A stretch of DNA of 15,564 nucleotides, taken from NCBI GenBank assembly GCA_018656855.1, contig JABHYP010000040.1:1-15564 (forward strand), given 5' to 3'. The notes under the pieces are model-generated. The model worked only from the letters and a program-made list of their open reading frames with translations. It searched no databases and was not told the origin of the DNA. The stretch is from Candidatus Latescibacterota bacterium. Lineage in GTDB: Bacteria; Latescibacterota; Latescibacteria; Latescibacterales; Latescibacteraceae. The position numbers and the translations under genes are program-made. Positions 12,884 to 15,564 of this stretch are shown here, piece by piece; position 1 is the first letter of the stretch; each line of letters opens with the position of its first letter.

Positions 12884-13465
12884 ATGGGAATCACACGGTT
12901 TTTTCATGAAATTAAAAAAGTAAAATACTTGGTATTTGTTTTTGTATCTGGTGTTGTAATAACAATATTTTTTGGTTTTGGCAGTTTCTTTATAATAGAG
13001 CATACGGGATCATCAAAATTCTGTATGATTTGTCACGAAATGCGGATTGTCGGGGAACAGGGGTGGAAGCGCTCAGTCCATTATCACAACCCGAAAGGAA
13101 TTGTGGCTGAATGTAAAGATTGTCATATCCCACCGGAAATTTTTCATATGTTGTGGACAAAAGGACGTGACGGGTCAAAAGATATTTTTGTACACTTTTT
13201 TGGTAATTCCGATCCCGACATTATGGATTGGAGACACTTGCAAGCCAACGCAAGGAGAAAAATATCAGATTCATCCTGCTTAAAGTGCCATTCTAACTTG
13301 ACGCCACGTGGAACTTCAATAAAAGTTATTATAGCACACAGGGCTTATGAAAGATTAAACGGAAGAAAAAAATGCATTGACTGCCACACAACGGAATTTC
13401 ATGGTGAATTTTTGAAATTAATTAATAATAAAGCTAATGTTGGCGGAAACGGAGGCGACAATTGA
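12884..13465 (+). CDS. NapC/NrfH-type membrane tetraheme cytochrome c (HaoC-like quinol dehydrogenase)
   Basis: 193 residues. One N-terminal membrane anchor (residues 14-37) precedes four CxxCH haem sites: CMICH (47-51, followed by EM as in NrfH haem 1), CKDCH (77-81), CLKCH (132-136) and CIDCH (164-168). Members of this family take electrons from menaquinol on the outer face of the inner membrane and pass them to a periplasmic partner. The partner here is the HAO-like protein encoded next, the arrangement described for HaoC-HaoA in epsilonproteobacteria. The protein is slightly longer than NrfH, with a Gly/Asn-rich tail. The ribosome site is poor (GGGGA about 11 nt upstream within an inverted repeat), but the N-terminus fits the family. 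Its stop overlaps the TTG start of the next gene. Confidence 0.9.
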   Translation: MGITRFFHEIKKVKYLVFVFVSGVVITIFFGFGSFFIIEHTGSSKFCMICHEMRIVGEQGWKRSVHYHNPKGIVAECKDCHIPPEIFHMLWTKGRDGSKDIFVHFFGNSDPDIMDWRHLQANARRKISDSSCLKCHSNLTPRGTSIKVIIAHRAYERLNGRKKCIDCHTTEFHGEFLKLINNKANVGGNGGDN

Positions 13466-14853
13466 GCTGCCCAGTACGTTTCAATTACTCGGCAATTATG
13501 GTGGTTTTTATTGTAAGTGTAAAATTAATGACATGTGAGGCTTCTGAAGGTGAGTCTTTCCCTGAAACACCTAAAGAGCTTGAAATCCAGCGTGGTTTAA
13601 AAAAACGCGAAAGGGAGTGTATCGAGTGTCATGCCAAAGAAGAGCCCGGTAAAATCCGTGATTGGGCTCAAGGACTGCATGCCCGGTCTAATGTAACCTG
13701 TATAGACTGCCACAAAGCAGAAGCCACCGACAAAGACGCGCGCGATTGTCCAGGTACAGAAAAATACAGGGACCTCAAAATTTCACCTGTGGTAACTCCA
13801 CTCGACTGCAGCAGATGTCATCCCGCGGAAGAAGAACAATTCTCTGTCAGCAAACATGCTCGTACATGGACTATCATGACAGATGAAATTAAAGATCCAT
13901 GGATGAAAGGCATGAACAATGAAATTGAACGGGCTGTAGGCTGTAATATTTGTCATGGATCGGATATTTCCTCCGGCGAACTTACTGTTGAGAATTGGCC
14001 TAATGAAGGGTGCGGGCGAAAAAATCCTGATGGTTCGTTCGGCAGTTGTGTTATTTGCCATACAACACATCTTTTCTCCATTGAAGAGGCACGAAAACCT
14101 GAAACATGCGGGCAGTGTCATCTCGGGCCAGACCATCCTCAGGAAGAGATTTATTTTGAATCCAAGCATGGTAAAAGGTATCTCGCTGAAAGCGATCGAT
14201 GGGATTTCGATACTGCCCCGGATGCTTGGGAGCCCGGCGTTAATTTTTCAGCCCCTACCTGTGCGGTGTGCCATATGTCAGGTGTTGGTCCTCTTTCCAC
14301 ATCACACGATATCGGTGAGCGGCTCAAGTGGGAAGCACAGGCGCCTCTTACCATCATGAATAAGGACCATGATGGTGATAAAGAGCGTGAGAAAATGATT
14401 ACTGTTTGCACTCAATGTCATTCTCCGCGCTGGGCAAAAAATTACCTGGAGCGTTATGATGATGCGGTAGAAAATTATAATGAAAACTATTTTAAACCTG
14501 TAAAAGATGTCATGGATGATTTATATGAAAAAGGATTGTTGACAAAATGGCCGGTTTTTGACGAAGAGATTGAGTGGTCATTCTATGAGTTATGGCATCA
14601 TGAAGGCAGGAGAGCCCGTATGGGATCAGCTATGATGGGGCCTGATTATTCCTGGTGGCACGGGTTTTACGAATTAAAACATTCATATCAGCATTTTATA
14701 AAACTGGCGGAAGAAGTTAAGGAACAGGGACATGGCTCGCCGGTTTATGTTCCGGGAGCCGGCGGTAAAAATTTAACACCGAGTAAGATTAATCCGCTGC
14801 CCGCAGAATGGGATAATATAAAGAACCTTAAAGGGAAACCAATAAAACAATAA
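13462..14853 (+). CDS. Octaheme cytochrome c of the hydroxylamine oxidoreductase (HAO) family
   Basis: 463 residues. A signal peptide (cut near CEA, residue 27) leads into a periplasmic protein with eight CxxCH sites: 53, 80, 116, 161, 196, 216, 267 and 316. The segment CGQCHLGPDHPQEEIYFESKHG (216-237) is an HAO family signature, and its Asp224-His225 pair probably matches the active-site Asp-His of known HAOs. After the last haem, MMGPDYSWWHGFYE contains several Tyr; whether one cross-links to the catalytic haem (oxidative HAO) or not (reductive epsilon-type HaoA) cannot be told by eye. Pairing with a NapC/NrfH-type donor favours reduction of nitrite or hydroxylamine. The TTG start overlaps the previous stop (TTGA) and has GGAGG 6 nt upstream, so translational coupling is likely. 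There is no C-terminal membrane helix. Confidence 0.92.
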   Translation: MSCPVRFNYSAIMVVFIVSVKLMTCEASEGESFPETPKELEIQRGLKKRERECIECHAKEEPGKIRDWAQGLHARSNVTCIDCHKAEATDKDARDCPGTEKYRDLKISPVVTPLDCSRCHPAEEEQFSVSKHARTWTIMTDEIKDPWMKGMNNEIERAVGCNICHGSDISSGELTVENWPNEGCGRKNPDGSFGSCVICHTTHLFSIEEARKPETCGQCHLGPDHPQEEIYFESKHGKRYLAESDRWDFDTAPDAWEPGVNFSAPTCAVCHMSGVGPLSTSHDIGERLKWEAQAPLTIMNKDHDGDKEREKMITVCTQCHSPRWAKNYLERYDDAVENYNENYFKPVKDVMDDLYEKGLLTKWPVFDEEIEWSFYELWHHEGRRARMGSAMMGPDYSWWHGFYELKHSYQHFIKLAEEVKEQGHGSPVYVPGAGGKNLTPSKINPLPAEWDNIKNLKGKPIKQ

Positions 14854-14879
14854 AAGGAAACATTGCCCAAAACAGTGTC

Positions 14880-14910
14880 TTGACAAATTCAGTTGTTACC
14901 GTGATATTAT
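14880..14910 (+). promoter_or_regulatory. Candidate promoter of the thiM riboswitch transcript
   Basis: Exact TTGACA (14880-14885) lies 27 nt after the HAO stop codon, followed by TATTAT (14905-14910, 19-nt spacer) or GATATT (14903-14908, 17-nt spacer). Transcription would start just before the riboswitch. Confidence 0.5.
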
Positions 14911-14921
14911 AAAGCAGAAAA

Positions 14922-14998
14922 TGTGGTTGGGGTGCCTTAACCGGCTGAGAGTATACCCATGTAACCTGATCCTGGTAGTTCAGGTGTAGGGAACCGCG
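14922..14998 (+). promoter_or_regulatory. TPP riboswitch (THI element)
   Basis: The conserved THI-box blocks are all present in order: GGGGTGCC, GGCTGAGA, ACCC, AACCTGATC, CTGGTA and GGTGTAGGGAA. The P1 stem forms between TGTGGTT (14922-14928) and AACCGCG (14992-14998) with two G-U pairs. It binds thiamine pyrophosphate in the nascent RNA and here precedes a terminator and thiM, so TPP should shut off thiazole salvage. Confidence 0.95.
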
Positions 14999-15024
14999 TA
15001 TAATTGAACTCAGTATTTTACATC

Positions 15025-15050
15025 CCAGCCGTTTTCGCGCTGGTTTTTTT
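15025..15050 (+). terminator. Rho-independent terminator controlled by the TPP riboswitch
   Basis: CCAGC (15025-15029) pairs with GCTGG (15039-15043), followed by seven T. The left arm region CAGCCG (15026-15031) is also complementary to CGGCTG (14942-14947) in the riboswitch core, giving a ready antiterminator pairing when TPP is absent. Confidence 0.85.
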
Positions 15051-15150
15051 ATGGCAGGATGAGCAGGAAGAAAATTATTAAAAGTTCCTTTTAGGCCGAA
15101 TCATATGTTTTATCTGGAGTCAAACTATTATTCATAAAAAAGGAGTTGTC

Positions 15151-15564
15151 ATGGTTTATGAAGTCTTTGAAAGAGTTAAAAAAGAAAAACCATTAATTCA
15201 TCACATAACAAACTGGGTTTCCATCTATGATTGCGCGAATATAACCAGAGCGTTCGGAGCATTGCCGGTTATGGCGCATGCGCGGGAGGAATCCAGAGAT
15301 ATGGCGCGAATAGCTTCGGCGCTGGTGCTGAACATCGGCACCCTGACACCGGTCATAATAGAATCAATGATTGTTGCCGGAGTAAGCGCTAATGAAAAGA
15401 AAATACCTGTAATCCTCGATGCTGTTGGAGTGGGGGCAACGATATTACGGGATGAAAAAGCGTCTGAGCTGCTTGACAGAATTAGAATAAACATCATCAA
15501 AGGCAATGCCTCCGAAATAGCCCGACTGGCAGGAGAGAATGTAATTACAAAAGGTGTTGAATCA
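15151..15564 (+). CDS. thiM: Hydroxyethylthiazole kinase, N-terminal part
   Basis: 138 codons are visible; the gene continues past the window edge. It catalyses ATP-dependent phosphorylation of 4-methyl-5-(2-hydroxyethyl)thiazole, the thiazole salvage step of thiamine biosynthesis, in the cytoplasm. Family landmarks are all present: PLIHHITNWVS (14-24), ANITRAFGALPVMAHAREE (29-47), ALVLNIGTLTP (57-67), ILDAVGVGAT (90-99) and IIKGNASEIARLAGE (114-128). The motif usually written GASPVM is GALPVM here, a variant seen in the family. The C-terminal ATP/catalytic region is outside the window. AAAAAGGAG, five nt before the ATG, supports the start. Regulation by the upstream TPP riboswitch and terminator is clear; thiE or thiD may follow beyond the edge. 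Confidence 0.96.
   Translation, partial: MVYEVFERVKKEKPLIHHITNWVSIYDCANITRAFGALPVMAHAREESRDMARIASALVLNIGTLTPVIIESMIVAGVSANEKKIPVILDAVGVGATILRDEKASELLDRIRINIIKGNASEIARLAGENVITKGVES

Noticed and set aside
13783..14359. Open frames on both strands within the HAO-like gene
   Set aside because: They overlap the eight-haem protein completely and have no features of their own.
1..15564. CRISPR arrays, tRNA or rRNA genes
   Set aside because: No regularly spaced repeats and no recognisable tRNA or rRNA sequence on either strand.

Overview
The window looks like chromosomal DNA of an uncultured Gram-negative anaerobe or facultative anaerobe. The pointers are Tat-type signal sequences on oxidoreductases, a GH172/DUF2961 protein, an octaheme HAO-type cytochrome paired with a NapC/NrfH-type tetraheme quinol dehydrogenase, and a TPP-riboswitch-controlled thiM. 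Such mixes occur in Latescibacterota/FCB-like and deltaproteobacteria-like lineages. I cannot place it more exactly; there is no rRNA, tRNA or taxonomic marker gene.

Layout. (1) 1-3608, minus strand: a probable sugar-related cluster read leftwards as bicupin, inositol-monophosphatase-family phosphatase, secreted DUF2961/GH172 protein, then a Tat-exported Gfo/Idh/MocA-like protein cut by the window edge. A divergent Tat-lipoprotein aldo/keto reductase lies at 3835-4911. (2) 5073-9882, plus strand and AT-richer: a plasmid- or phage-like module. It holds a small membrane/coiled-coil protein, an S24 (LexA/CI-type) repressor, a MerR-ParA fusion ATPase, a winged-helix protein ending in a DnaA domain I, and a lysine-rich HTH/zinc-ribbon protein. 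No integrase, ParB or att site is visible. (3) 9883-10351: a gap. (4) 10352-12283, minus strand: a cytoplasmic PAS-PAS hybrid histidine kinase. (5) 12284-12883: a 600-bp gap holding the promoter, a 16-bp palindrome and two decayed hairpin repeats in front of the cytochrome operon. (6) 12884-14853: the NrfH/HaoC-like and HAO-like cytochrome pair, translationally coupled through a TTG start. (7) 14880-15564: promoter, TPP riboswitch, terminator and the 5' part of thiM.

The most interesting region is 5.0-9.9 kb. The MerR-ParA has no ParB; its partner appears to be a replication-initiator-like protein carrying the DnaA domain that, in DnaA itself, contacts the helicase. The gaps before both genes hold clustered short repeats (CTATRYTAT three times at the parA promoter; TGCTAT/ATAGCA four times before the rep-like gene), and the rep-like gene contains a 21-bp spaced direct repeat. 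Together these suggest a self-regulated replication/segregation cassette, living or domesticated, under an SOS-type repressor. This is inference from sequence alone.
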